Positions 34,666 to 47,042 of a DNA stretch of 64,000 nucleotides are shown here, piece by piece. Source of the DNA: Solanum dulcamara (Eukaryota > Streptophyta > Magnoliopsida > Solanales > Solanaceae); the NCBI RefSeq assembly GCF_947179165.1, contig NC_077240.1:48420501-48484500 (forward strand). Direction: 5' to 3'. Position 1 is the stretch's first letter. Each line of letters starts with the position of its first letter. The position numbers and the translations under genes are program-made. Under the pieces are notes generated by a model. It did not search any database and had not been told where the DNA came from. It worked only from the letters and a program-made list of their open reading frames with translations.

Positions 34666-35370
34666 GTGAGGAATTGGCCTAGACCATTGTTTCCTTCAGA
34701 CATTAGGAGCTTTTTGGGTCTAGCCGAGTATTATAAAAGGTTAGTCGAAGGGTTCTCTTCCATCTCATCTCATATGATGAAATTGACCCCCAAAAAAGGC
34801 AAAATTCATGTGGACGGATAAGTATGAAGAGAGTTTCCAAGCTTTGAAAGACCAACTTACCTCTGCTCCTCGATCCTATCTTGACTCTACCAAATTGGTT
34901 AGAAGGGTTTGTGGTTTATTGTGATGCATCAAAAATTAGTTTGGGTTGTGTCTTGATGCAAAACGGTAAGGTCATAACGTATGCTTCTAGGCAATTGAAG
35001 GTGCATAAACGTAACTACCCTACCCATGATCTTGATTTGGCGGCTGTTGTTTAGCTTTGATGATTTGGCAGCATTACCTCTATGGGGTACATGTACATGT
35101 ATTTACCAATCATAAGAGTCTCCAATTTGTGTTCACTCAAAAGGGACTCAATCTAAGGTAAAGAAGATGGCATGAACTCCTTAAGGACTATGACATGAGT
35201 GTTCATTATCATCCGAGTAAAGCCAATGTGGTTGCCGATGTACTTAGTAGAGTGTCCATGAGGAGTGCGGCTTATGTCGATGAAGGGAAGAGGGAATTGG
35301 TGAAGGATGTTCACCGGTTGGCTAGATTAGGAGTGAAGTTGAGTGGTTCTAATGATGGTTTTATGGTCCC
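34666..35370 (+). pseudogene. Ty3/gypsy RNase H fragment F
   Basis: Plus-strand frames give [20 protein letters not shown] and EYYKRLVEGFSS (the RT-RNase H connection), then in a second frame [40 protein letters not shown], and [20 protein letters not shown] near 35195-35260. The Glu of the THDLEL motif is Asp here. Frame changes near 34770 and 35055. It starts directly against the primer binding site of element E in the opposite orientation and ends near 35370, before integrase. Confidence 0.82.
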
Positions 35371-35383
35371 CAAGCAAACAACT

Positions 35384-38300
35384 TGGTCCAGTCTCACATC
35401 CAAACTCTCAACGGAAGGTTTAATATAACTCAAAAGATAGATAACTCAAGTGGGCACTCAAAACATCATGAATAATGAAGTAAGATGCTAGAAAAAAAAT
35501 ACTCAAATACGAAGCGAATCAATGTCATATACTAAATAATGAAATTAAATTTTAAAAACAAACTCTAAAAAAGACCCATCTAACTCAACTTTGACCTTGT
35601 CCATGAAGACTCTAACTCAATACTAGAAAGGTGTCAAGACAAGTCCAAGGCTACCTCAACTAACTATCAAAAGAAGAATGAATGAAAGAAATATAAATGA
35701 AGTCTTATGGATGCAAGGAGGCCTCACCAAAAGTTGGATGGGGTTTAGTCTTCAATGATGCGCCTGTTGAGGACTTCTATCACATGTATCTACATCATAA
35801 AATGATGCAGGCCAAATAGAATTAGTACATGGAATGTACGACTATATAAAATAAATGTAAGAAAATATTTGCAAAGATAACTAAACTCAAAGAACTTAAA
35901 TCTGAAAATAGCTAAACTCAATAAAAACATGTAATATGAGTAAAAGAATGCTTTATAAAACATAAATAAATGAATGCAACTCAATATATAAAAATATGAC
36001 ACTTTAGTCTTGGGAGTTTCTCTAATCGATAACCATTACTTATGAGATAGTGATGATACAATGCTTAAAACTGTCATTGTCACAATCATTCAATAAATTG
36101 CCAGGGCAAAGGATGCTCAACCTCATAGATCCAATATAAAAGTCTTCTTTTGGGACAAGAGAGGCTTGGCCTCTATCCTACGCTGGCTACATAGTTTATG
36201 GGCGCACCCCATATCGGTGATCAATACTACTCCAAAAATACTCTATTATGATCATATACATTAAGTGACACAATTACTCAATTTACTCATTTAGTCTCTT
36301 TTGGACTTTAACTCAACTCACCTCAACTCAAAGAATGCATTTAAAAATGAAATCGATAATTTAATTTCTTAACTCAATACCAAAATAGACGTTTTAGTGA
36401 AATATTGCTCAACTCATTTATACTTAGAATACCAGGCTTGGTCCAGTCTCTACGTGCTCAGCAACAACTTCTTGGGCTGGGCCACCAGGCTCGGGTGAGG
36501 GAAGGAGATTAAGGTGGAGTCATGTTTCTACGATCTTAATTAGTATTTAGTTGAATGATGTTATAAATCTTCATCAAAGTGCGATGCCAGCTTTTGAAAA
36601 ATCTTTCTTTTTTGAAATATTTATTCCAAGGCCCGGCTTTTGTAGCAAATTATATTTTTTCTTCGCCACTTTAGGTGATGGAAACAATTGATCGAGCAAA
36701 GAATCACAGTTCTCAGCTATCACATTCGTAAAGACTATTGGCCCTCCGCTCTTAGTCAGCAACTGTATTTTTCACCTTGAATTGGTCAAAATATGCAGAA
36801 TTTCTGACTTTTCATGGAGGATTAGATCCTGTAACTAGGGTCAAGCGCCAATGAGCACATTGAACTACCCATGTGGCTGAGAGCTCTCATAGCCCAGGCA
36901 CAATGATGCAATTATCAGGGGCACACTACTGCTGAGTCATCGGACTTATCCAACAAGGGATTCATGGAATTTCTGTGGATTGCGTTGGGGGAAATCTAGC
37001 CACCAAAAACTGGCAAAATTCTATCGAAACCAATTCACTTGGAAATGAATATGTCCTTTAGACTTTGCAGGAAGTGGACGAATAGGTCAACTCATCACGT
37101 CAATTCGTATCTAATAGTCGCGCCAAAACTTCACTCTAAGTCGTCACTCGGATCTTGCTGACTCTATTAAATCGGAGAATTTTGATGTTGTCTCACATAA
37201 ACTCCTCAATAGTTCACTTATGCTCAAGATACTACTCAAGAGATTTCTCAAACTCATGCTCAAACTCTTTTTCAATCAAAGATGAAAATCATCATTCTTT
37301 AAACTCAAAATAATGCATAAAATATTTAACGCAAAACATTCACAACTTATTCTTTAAAATTCCATCAATGCATAAGGTATAATAAAATCTCACATAGGGC
37401 TCATGTGAATGCAAACGCAAATCCACACTTTCAACAAGACTCAACTCAAAAAACTCATCAGGGTATATCATAACACATAAACAATAACACAATGAAATTT
37501 ATATACAACTCAATAGGATTGATAGATAATTCAAGAATTCAATCCATGGAACTTTGAAACACATGTCAATACAAGAAATTGAAGATGTAGGGCATGTGTA
37601 TGAGTTCAATCCACATTATGGGTGGCCTTACATAATTGGAACTTGAAGAACAATCAAAAGTTGAAGACCTTTTTCTTGAACAACTAGAACCATAGCTTTT
37701 TTCCTCTTCTCCAATCTTCTCTCTTAATTAGTCTAAGTGTTAATAAGAGTCTAGGTGTTTGGGATACTGATAAGGGACTTGATTTAGTCTTAAATTATCA
37801 GGGTTTTAGTTTGGAAATGATGGGGAAAAATACGAATACCCTTCATAAAATCGACTCTGGCTTTCTACGGATAAATTCTACCACTCGAGAAACTTTTATG
37901 GGTCATAGAATACCAGTCGTAGGACTGGGTTATAGTCTATAACCATTTCTATGCATTAAGTCTATGACTCGTAGAAAGTGTTACAGGTCGTAGACCCTTC
38001 TCATCCTGTCAACATTCTCAGTGTCTAAATCTCTTCTATGAGTCATTTCTATTACTCGTCGACTCTTTGAGGAGTCACCGACATCACTCATAGAAGTGAC
38101 TTAGAGTCTTGAATTTTTGTCTAAGCGTCAAGGGTCTCTACAAGTAGTTTCTACGATAAGTGATCCTTTCTATGATTCGTCCTGTCGACTCATAGCCCAA
38201 GTACTGAGGCTTATATTTTTTCGAAAATAGACCTTGACCCCACACTAATTCTTACGAGTCATTAATAGACTCGTAGACTCACTTCTAAACTTGGAATGTC

Positions 38301-38455
38301 TCAAACCTCGATGCCAACACTATAAGTCCCTCCTACAATTTGTAGGTGTTTCTACGACTCATAGGTTGACTCGTACAAATAGGCACAACTGACTTTTCTT
38401 AATCTTTCTTATGGTCCTCAAACTTAGCCTAGGTAGAATAATATGGGGTATTACA
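35384..38455 (-). repeat. LTR-like block G
   Basis: On the minus strand it starts TGTAATACCCCATATTATTC at 38455, a typical gypsy LTR start. It carries a dense array of TACGACTCGT-type motifs at 37860-38400 and the conserved ACATTCCATGTACTAATTC-like module at 35791-35846. Its left limit is uncertain: TGGTCCAGTCTC at 35384 is a candidate, but the flanking pentamers (CAACT and AAATA) do not match. No coding region inside. About 3 kb, so either a long LTR or an LTR plus non-coding internal DNA. Confidence 0.5.
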
Positions 38456-38838
38456 AAATAAGACACAACTTTCACTATAAGGAAGGAAGAGTAGAAACTG
38501 TCGAAGATCATCATTGTCTTCACTTATGAAACATCACTAACCCTATAAATAGACTATGCCGAGTGGCATAGTAAGAAGAGTATCACTACAAATAATACGT
38601 ACTATTAGGCATCATCCGTCGATCCAAAACTCACCAAATAATATAAAGTAAATATTTAGAAGAAATTATGCAATAATAAATGCACCACTCAGCTCTTATC
38701 CACATACTCTTACCATCCCGATTACCTTAACTATAACTAGTACACTTGATTCTAGCCTCCTACCCTATTCTACTGCAAACTCTACCATTGATTATAGACT
38801 AGCCCTTCTATCACATAGAAGAGTTCCCAAATACATAT
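38456..38838. other. Unassigned 383-bp stretch
   Basis: Sequence between block G and LTR C4 with no recognisable gene, LTR boundary or repeat. Confidence 0.5.
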
Positions 38839-40072
38839 ATAAGACCCTAGAAGTCGGAAAGTTGGAATCAAGAGAAAATCCTCAAATGTTGAATGACCTC
38901 AGAGTTTACACATCCTTGTACGCCTCAAATTCATCTTTACGACTAGTAGGGATAATTCGTAGAGGGAGCCCTTAAACCCTTCTCAGAAAAAAAACCTCAT
39001 ATGACATCCTACAACTCAATAGGACGAGTCGTAGAAGTGTCTACAATTCATCATATCCAGTTGTAACAAATCTTCAGAGATCCTTAAACTTTTAGGTTTT
39101 CAGGCATGCAAGATGAGTTAAGTTGATAACTCATAATCATAATGATAAGTCACAATCATGACTCATAGGTGCAACTTCAAAAGCTCTCAAATCCTAAAAT
39201 AAATAGGACCAGCAGGAGAGATCGAGTCTACGACTCGTAGACTAGTGGACGAGTCATAACAATGACTCATAGAAGCATTCTTCAGAGACTCAAGTCTTAG
39301 GTTTTTTCATACCCTACAAGATGAGTCAATACTACGACTCGTAGACTTAGAGATGAATCATAGGGACCAACTCGTTGGTCCAAAATCTGGAATTAATGAA
39401 TGTCAATCTTGTCTTTTCTAAAAAAACAGTTCAATGAACCTAAACACAATTATGGCTAAGTTAAATCCTATAACTACCCATCCCTTCAAAATTCCCTTTA
39501 TTGTAATTCATTCACCGAAATTCTTCTAAGACAAGATCATAAACCCTCTCAAGGTTCTTCTCCAAATTATAAGCTAAGGTTTCAAAAGCAATCAGATTCT
39601 TCTTCAATTGTCGGTTGATTTCTTCAAGGTATGTGGGGATTGATCTATGGGTTCTTTCCACCCAAGGAGTCCCAAGGATTTTGCAAAGTTTGCTTCAAAT
39701 TTTAATAGTCTATTAGTCCTAGTTTTGATGAATTGAATTGGGCTATTTCAATTTCATTTTAAATTGTTATCAATAATTATTCTAAGCATGTTTCTACATG
39801 AATTGCATGATTTCAAGTTGAGTTATGCATTCCCATGCATAAAGTTACTTTGAATTATGATTATGAAGTTCAATGATGATTTACATGAGTTTGATCATGA
39901 GTTTAATGATTTCAAAAGAAAGCTTTCATGAATAAAGGTGAGATTATAATTTAATGATGGAAGTTATGATGATGATCAATTATTATCCAAGATAGTTATT
40001 ATGGTGTAGTAAGTACAATTCTCACACAATCATATTTAGGATGGCGATAAGGATAATTCTCGCTGAAGTTAT
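38839..40072 (+). repeat. Family C LTR (copy C4), left segment
   Basis: Starts TATAAGACCCTAGAAGTCGG, one base from the family C start TGTAAGACCC, and runs through the TACGACTCGT motif array (38900-39370) in plus orientation. Interrupted at 40072 by element B1; the text GATAAGGATAATTCTCGCTGAAGTTAT continues after B1 as GGATTCCTATGAATCACTAA, matching C1 LTR text on the other strand. Confidence 0.85.
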
Positions 40073-42040
40073 TGTAACACCCCTCAAAATGCTCACAAGT
40101 ACCTTAAGAATACCTTGGGAATAGGCCGCTCATGTAATGCATTATCCTTAATTGTTTTTGAAAATCTGAGTTCAAAATGTCGATCAGGGGTCAAAACCTA
40201 TGGGAGAATAGTCTCGATGGATTTTTAAGACCCGTATTTTGGAAGATACATTTTTGAAGGAATTCACGAAACAGTAGGGTCCGCAATAAGTCCACGAATG
40301 GGAGAGTTTTTTGGCTGTGTTGAGTTTTTTTAAGGGCATTTTAGACCTTTTTCAAATTATTAGTCAATGAACCTAGACGTTTTAGGGCCTAATGCGACTT
40401 TATAAATACACCTAAACCCTAAATTCTATTCATTCTTCTATAATTCATCTATCAAATATTTCTCTCTCTACAAAAAGGGCTCTCAAGGATTTTCATTAAA
40501 GAATTCAGGTAATCTACTCAATTTCTCCCTAAAATTCTCAAGCTCTTCAAATTATTTGGTGTTCTCACTTAAGATATGTGGTATTGATTTATGGATTCTT
40601 TCATTCATGAAACCCAATTAATTTTTCAAGGTTTTTTATCAAATTAAAGTATGGTATTTTATGGATTTTATGATCTCTATTCCTATTGCATGAATTATGA
40701 TTTAAAATATGATCATGAGTCTATTTTGATATAAATTAATGGTTATTGCATTGAATTGAAGAGTTTTCCATGAATTCTCCTATTTTGATCTCTAGGGTTC
40801 ATATTGTAAATTATGAGTATTTCAATTATACTTCCAAAGGATATTATCTATATGAATTATGTATGGGCTGATATAAAGTTTATGATCATGCATGTTTTCA
40901 AGTGAATTACATTATTTTGAAAGTCAATTGATTATGCAATTGAGTTTTCTCTAAGTTCAAGGTATGAATTTCATGCAAGTTATGAAGTAACGTGACTTAG
41001 GGCCCTATGTGGTGACCTAAGGCCTAATGATATGAATTATGCATATATGATTGTAATGATGAAAGGACAATTCTCACATTACAAGTATGTTATGAAAATG
41101 AGCTACTCTATGATTTCAAACCTATGATCATGACTATGATATATGAAATTATGATCTTATGTTATGTATGTATTTCATGGGATTTAACTTAGCACCGAGT
41201 GGACTTGAGGTAGGGGCCCTACCAAAAGACTTAGTAGCAGCCTCATGTCCCATAAACTATGTGCCATCATAGGTTGCCGTTATGGCCTAGCTAGTATCCA
41301 TAAATAGCATATGTCCATGATCAAGAGTCTACCCTAGCAAAGTAGCCTCCTCCTTCTCGATGTGGGTATCATTGGATTCCATGTTATAGCTCACATGGTC
41401 TTATTGTCGGTTATAGTTCCTATCCCACATATGTATGATCTCTTAAGTATGTTATGATTTTGAATTTATGCTTTCAAATGCTTTGGTCAATATGATTGTC
41501 TCATGACTTTACTTATTCCATCTTATCATGTGTTTTACTTGACCTTTGCATTCCATGATTTATATTGCATGTCACGCCCACATACTTAGTACATTCCAAC
41601 ATACTAATGCATATCTTTTGCCTACATTGTCTCATAATGTAGGGGTTGAGTTTAAAGATCCTAATCATCCACGTAACTTGTAGGCGTTCTCTATTTGACT
41701 GTGTCGTGGTGAGTCCTCATTGATTAGGGACAAATTTTCAAGTTGCTTACTATTTTCTTTTCAAAAGACTTTTTTTTACGTTGTTTATTGAGGGTGAGCT
41801 AGGGATATGTCTTAGCCCCTGCCCATACTCATGTTTAGAGTCATCTAGTTGGACATATGATCGAGTCTATGTTGTCATTAGACATTTTCAAATTTCTATT
41901 CATGTTTTAAACTCTCTTATGATGTTTTCGCTCTTATATTTTACCCTATGTATGCTTATGATATGTATAAGAGGCTTGGTTGGAGCCCTTTTAGGGTTTC
42001 GATTGCCGTGTTATTACTAGGCCCTAGGTGGGTCGTACCA
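40073..42040 (+). repeat. 5' LTR of B1
   Basis: A 1968-bp LTR starting TGTAACACCCCTCAAAATGC and ending GGTCGTACCA. The 3' LTR matches it, with uneven divergence: roughly one base in seven over the first 150 bp, but only a few differences in 40800-41160. Confidence 0.93.
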
Positions 42041-42044
42041 AACT

Positions 42045-42056
42045 TGGTATCAGTGC
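42045..42056 (+). promoter_or_regulatory. Primer binding site of B1
   Basis: TGGTATCAGTGC, one base from TGGTATCAGAGC, 4 nt after the 5' LTR end. Confidence 0.88.
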
Positions 42057-42259
42057 ACAAGGTTTTCTAAGTGTACTAGGGTGTCCAACATGCCGCGTCA
42101 AGTAGAGTCTTATTCATGGGTGTGAAGCGCGCCACACTTATGAGTAGGTGGCTATGAGGCGTTTAGGAATTCTCACTTCTTTCATGATCTATGTTGTGCT
42201 ATAGAGTTTACCGTAAGACTTTTTTTCCCTAACGGTCATTCTTTGCGATTTTCAGAAAG

Positions 42260-43427
42260 ATGCCTCCAAGAAAACTACCATTTCCAAGGGGAGATAATGT
42301 CAATAAAGCCCAAGCTCCCCCAGCTTTTCAAGATAATGGTCCTCTACCGGACCAAGTGACTAATGTGGAGTTCCGAATTGCTATTACTATGCTAGTCTGA
42401 GTGATGACCTACCAAGGTATTGTGGCTCCTCATAATGCTCTTAATCCAGCCTCAAGAGTAAGGGACTTTGCATGAATAAATCCTTCAGAGTTTCATAGCT
42501 CAAAAGTCAATGAGGATCCTCAAGAGTTCATTGATGAGGTCTACAAGATAGTGAGTATTATGGGGGTGACTTCAGAAGAAAAAGCAGAGTTGGCGGCTTA
42601 CCAACTCAAGGGTGTTGCTCAAATATGGTACACTCACTGGAAGTTCGAGAGGGTGGTGAAGGTCCATCGAATGGGAAGCTTTCAAACTTGCTTTCCTTAA
42701 TCACTTTTTTCCTCTTGAGTTATGGGAGACTAAAGTGTTGGAGTTCATAAATCTTTGACAAAGAAATATGGAGATGAGGGACTATGCCCTAAAGTTAACT
42801 AAGCTATCTAAGTATGCTCTTTCAATAGTTGCCGATCTATGTGCCCGAATAAGTAAATTCATATCGGGGGTGTCCAACTTGGTTGCAAAGGAATGTCGCA
42901 CTACTATGCTTGTTAAGGAGATGGACATATCTCAGTTCATGACTTTTGCTGAAAAAATTGAAGGAGAAAAGCTCAAGGAAATAAGGATGAGGGATTCTAA
43001 GAGGGCCCAGTATGAAGGTGGGTTCTCCAATGCTAGGACTATTGGTAGAAGTGGATGCTCTCATCAAGGCCAAAGATCGGGGAAGAAGTTTTCTAAGGAT
43101 AGGGTGCCATACCCTAAAGCTCAAAGAGAAGGAGGTTTAAATGCTAGTAACCCTTCTTTTCTAAGATGTGCAAAGTGTGGAAGGAATCATGGAGGAAAGT
43201 GCTTGATCGGAATGGGTGCTTGCTATGGATGTAGAAACATGGGCCATAAGCGATCTGAGTGCCCTATTGTTGCCAACAAGGGTGGAGATGGTTGTCCTAT
43301 AGGAGGCCAAGTGCAACAAGGCGCCCAAGCTCAACCTAAGAGTGGCCAATGCAACAATCAATTCTATGCTCTTCATGCTAGGCAAGAGGTTGATGAGGCT
43401 CCCGATGTGGTCACAGGTATATTATGA
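42260..43427 (+). pseudogene. B1 gag polyprotein
   Basis: Starts ATG at 42260 (MPPRKLPFPRGDN). Early stops at about 42400 and 42474 and a frame change near 42660 break the N-terminal Gag domain (LATYQLKGVAQIWY-like, then FPLELWETKVLEF-like text). The open stretch 42768-43427 (219 residues) covers the rest: MRDYALKLTKLSKYALSIVA, EMDISQFMTFAEKIEGEKL, then zinc knuckles CAKCGRNHGGKC and CYGCRNMGHKRSEC. The second is a canonical CX2CX4HX4C. It ends in QEVDEAPDVVTGIL, the gag-protease boundary. The duplicated segment begins inside it, at 42831. Confidence 0.88.
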
Positions 43428-43800
43428 GTTTTTAACTTTAATGTTTATGCATTCCTTTATTCGGGCGCCAACTTTTCTTTTGTTACTCCTTACATTGCTA
43501 TTAGATTTGATGTGTGCCCTGAAGTATTAATAGAGCCTTTTTTGGTTTATACTCTCATTGGTGATTTGGTATTAGCCTAGAGAGCTTATAGAAATTATCC
43601 CGTATGGGTTTTGCACAAAGTTATTCCATGGGACCTTGTTGAACTTGATATGAATTATTTCGACATCATTCTTGGTATGGATTGGTTACATGCCGCTTAA
43701 GCATCTATATGTTGTAGAACTCGTGTGGTTAAGTTTCACTTCCCTAATGAGCCTATTCTTAAATGGAAGAGTAATGATTCAATGGTTAAGGGTTGATTCA
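43428..43800 (+). pseudogene. B1 protease, copy 1, catalytic Asp replaced
   Basis: Reads NVYAFLYSGANFSFVTPYIA, where C3 has FLDPGVNLSFVSPYVD. The catalytic Asp position is Tyr (TAT, 43458-43460) and the next residue is Ser. It continues FDVCPEVLIEPFLVYTLIGD, a stop at about 43578, then PWDLVELDMNYFDIILGMDW and a further stop. Both the residue change and the stops mean no protease activity. Confidence 0.85.
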
Positions 43801-43859
43801 TCTTATGTATTAAGGCCCAAAAAATGATTTCCAAGGGTGCATTTATCATATAGTGTAAG

Positions 43860-44452
43860 TTAGGGACATTGATTCCAAAACTTTTATTCTTGAGTCGGTC
43901 TCTATAGTTAATAAGTTCTTCGATTTATTTCCCGATGATTTGCCCGGTATTCCTCCCAAAAGGGAGATTGACTTTGGCATAGATCTCCTTCCTGATACCC
44001 AACCTATCTCTATTCCTCCTTACTGTATGGCTTCAGCGGAACTTAAGGAGTTGAAAGAACAATTAAAGGATTTATTGGATAAGGGTTTTATAAGACCAAG
44101 TATTTCACCATGGGGTGCTCCTGTGTTATTTTTTAGGAAGAAGGATGGGTCACTCCGAATGTGTATAGACTACCGACAATTGAATAAGGTCACCATAAAG
44201 AACAAATATCCAATCCCAAGGATAGATGACTTGTTTGATCAATTACAAAGAGCAAGCTATTTTTCTAAGATTGACCTCCATTTCGGTTATCATCAATTGA
44301 GGGTAAGGGAGTGTGATATTCCCAAGATGACTTTTCGAACTAGGTATGGTCATTTTGAATTTGTAATAATGTCATTTAGGTTGATGAATGCTCCCACTAT
44401 ATTCATGGATTTGATGAATCATATTTTCAAGCCATATTTGGATATGTTTGTA
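43860..44452 (+). pseudogene. B1 RT N-terminal half, copy 1
   Basis: The open frame 43940-44488 reads [80 protein letters not shown] (first catalytic Asp region), [15 protein letters not shown] and FKPYLDMFV. It stops being RT at 44452, one residue before the catalytic YIDD-type loop, because the duplication begins. The linker to protease lies at 43800-43930 in another frame. Confidence 0.88.
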
Positions 44453-44466
44453 GACTCGATCTATGT

Positions 44467-45063
44467 GCCGATCTATGTGCCCGAATAAGTAAATTCATAT
44501 CGGGGGTGTCCAACTTGGTTGCAAAGGAATGTCGCACTACTATGCTTGTTAAGGAGATGGACATATCTCAGTTCATGACTTTTGCTGAAAAAATTGAAGG
44601 AGAAAAGCTCAAGGAAATAAGGATGAGGGATTCTAAGAGGGCCCAGTATGAAGGTGGGTTCTCCAATGCTAGGACTATTGGTAGAAGTGGATGCTCTCAT
44701 CAAGGCCAAAGATCGGGGAAGAAGTTTTCTAAGGATAGGGTGCCATACCCTAAAGCTCAAAGAGAAGGAGGTTTAAATGCTAGTAACCCTTCTTTTCTAA
44801 GATGTGCAAAGTGTGGAAGGAATCATGGAGGAAAGTGCTTGATCGGAATGGGTGCTTGCTATGGATGTAGAAACATGGGCCATAAGCGATCTGAGTGCCC
44901 TATTGTTGCCAACAAGGGTGGAGATGGTTGTCCTATAGGAGGCCAAGTGCAACAAGGCGCCCAAGCTCAACCTAAGAGTGGCCAATGCAACAATCAATTC
45001 TATGCTCTTCATGCTAGGCAAGAGGTTGATGAGGCTCCCGATGTGGTCACAGGTATATTATGA
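44467..45063 (+). pseudogene. B1 gag C-terminus, copy 2
   Basis: Second copy of the gag C-terminal part with both zinc knuckles, from [13 protein letters not shown] to the VVTGIL end. It lies directly behind the truncated copy 1 RT. It has no gag N-terminus of its own, so it would be joined to RT text through the filler; the first ATG in frame is at 44506. Confidence 0.85.
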
Positions 45064-45440
45064 GTTTTTAACTTTAATGTTTATGCATTCCTTTATTCGG
45101 GCGCCAACTTTTCTTTTGTTACTCCTTACATTGCTATTAGATTTGATGTGTGCCCTGAAGTATTAATAGAGCCTTTTTTGGTTTATACTCTCATTGGTGA
45201 TTTGGTATTAGCCTAGAGAGCTTATAGAAATTATCCCGTATGGGTTTTGCACAAAGTTATTCCATGGGACCTTGTTGAACTTGATATGAATTATTTCGAC
45301 ATCATTCTTGGTATGGATTGGTTACATGCCGCTTAAGCATCTATATGTTGTAGAACTCGTGTGGTTAAGTTTCACTTCCCTAATGAGCCTATTCTTAAAT
45401 GGAAGAGTAATGATTCAATGGTTAAGGGTTGATTCATCTT
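45064..45440 (+). pseudogene. B1 protease, copy 2
   Basis: Same reading and same damage as copy 1, including Tyr at the catalytic Asp position (codon 45094-45096) and the in-frame stops. The damage therefore predates the duplication. Confidence 0.85.
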
Positions 45441-45489
45441 ATGTATTAAGGCCCAAAAAATGATTTCCAAGGGTGCATTTATCATATAG

Positions 45490-46330
45490 TGTAAGTTAGG
45501 GACATTGATTCCAAAACTTTTATTCTTGAGTCGGTCTCTATAGTTAATAAGTTCTTCGATTTATTTCCCGATGATTTGCCCGGTATTCCTCCCAAAAGGG
45601 AGATTGACTTTGGCATAGATCTCCTTCCTGATACCCAACCTATCTCTATTCCTCCTTACTGTATGGCTTCAGCGGAACTTAAGGAGTTGAAAGAACAATT
45701 AAAGGATTTATTGGATAAGGGTTTTATAAGACCAAGTATTTCACCATGGGGTGCTCCTGTGTTATTTTTTAGGAAGAAGGATGGGTCACTCCGAATGTGT
45801 ATAGACTACCGACAATTGAATAAGGTCACCATAAAGAACAAATATCCAATCCCAAGGATAGATGACTTGTTTGATCAATTACAAAGAGCAAGCTATTTTT
45901 CTAAGATTGACCTCCATTTCGGTTATCATCAATTGAGGGTAAGGGAGTGTGATATTCCCAAGATGACTTTTCGAACTAGGTATGGTCATTTTGAATTTGT
46001 AATAATGTCATTTAGGTTGATGAATGCTCCCACTATATTCATGGATTTGATGAATCATATTTTCAAGCCATATTTGGATATGTTTGTAGTGGTGTTTATT
46101 GATTATATCTTGATTTACTCTCGAAATGAGGAAGATCATATGGGTCACTTGAGGATTATGTTGCAAACATTGAGGGAAAAGAAATTATTCGCTAAATTTA
46201 GTAATGGGAATTATGGATAAGAGAGATTGCATTTCTTGGCCATGTGGTGTCCGGTGATGAGATTAAAGTAGATCCAAAAAGAATAGAGGCAGTTAAGAAT
46301 TAGCCTAGACCATTATCTCCTTCAGACATT
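45490..46330 (+). pseudogene. B1 reverse transcriptase, copy 2, catalytic loop FIDY
   Basis: The open frame 45576-46220 (214 residues) repeats the copy 1 reading and continues past the duplication into [20 protein letters not shown], where the second Asp of the FIDD/YIDD loop is Tyr (TAT, 46104-46106). Near 46200-46215 one missing base shifts the frame: NGNYG then a stop, while [18 protein letters not shown] continues in the next frame. The palm, fingers and thumb text is otherwise complete. The FIDY change should abolish polymerase activity. Confidence 0.88.
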
Positions 46331-47042
46331 AGAAGCTTTTTGGGCTTAGATGGATACTATAGAAGGTTTGTTGAAGGATTCTTATCTACTGATTCGCCTT
46401 TAACTAAGTTGACACAAAAGAAGGCGAAATTCCAATGGTCGGAAGAATGTGAGAAAAGTTTTCAAATATTGAAAGATCGTCTTACGTCAGCTCCTATTTT
46501 GACATTGTCTGAAGGTTCAGATGGGTTTGTTATTTATTGTGATTCTTCGCGTGTTGTTTTGGGTTGTGTCTTGATGCAACATGGTAAGGTTATAGCTTAT
46601 TCCTCTAGGCAACTTAAAATACATGAAATAAACTATCCAACCCATGATCTTGAACTTGCGGCGGTTCTGTTTGAATTGAAAATTTTGCGCCATTATCTTT
46701 ATGGGGTGCATGCTGATGTGTTTACCGACCACAGAAGCTTGCAATATGTTTTTAGTCAAAGGGACTTGAACCTTAGGCAAAGGAGGTGGCTTGAACTCCT
46801 AAAAGACTATGACATGAGCGTATTCTACCATCCGAGTAAGGCAAATATTATAGCTGATGCTCTTACTCGATTATCTATGGGTAGTGTTGCACATGTTGAG
46901 GAAGGTAAAAGGGAATTGGTCAAAGAGGCCCATAGATTGGCACGTCTAGGAGTGCATTTGGTTGATTCCAATAATACAGGTGTTATTATACATAATGGTT
47001 CGGAATCATCTTTTGCAGCAGACTCAAGGCCAAACAAGACAA
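46331..47042 (+). pseudogene. B1 RNase H domain, open
   Basis: The open frame 46340-47065 (241 residues) reads [59 protein letters not shown] (Asp), [20 protein letters not shown] (Glu), [20 protein letters not shown] (Asp) and [17 protein letters not shown] (Asp). All four acidic positions are present and there is no stop, so this is the only domain in the window that reads as intact. It is out of frame with RT by the lesion near 46210, and it joins integrase through a frame change near 47040. Confidence 0.88.

Larger units (their letters stand above)
42831..46088 (+). repeat. 1622-bp tandem duplication inside B1
   Basis: Copy 1 is 42831-44452 and copy 2 is 44467-46088, an offset of exactly 1636 bp. 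They appear identical: long open frames at the same offset have the same residues (for example 43940-44450 and 45576-46086). The unit runs from GCCGATCTATGTGCCCG in gag to GATATGTTTGTAG just before the RT catalytic loop. A 14-bp filler (44453-44466, ACTCGATCTATGTG) sits at the junction; its CGATCTATGTG repeats the start of the unit. Confidence 0.93.

Noticed and set aside
35381..36450. Shared text CTTGGTCCAGTCTC at 35383 and 36437 as possible ends of a small element
   Set aside because: Only 14 bases match, with no flanking duplication and no extension of similarity.
42837..43124. Minus-strand frames at 42837-43124 and 44473-44760 with identical products
   Set aside because: They are antisense shadows of gag; the identity only reflects the tandem duplication.
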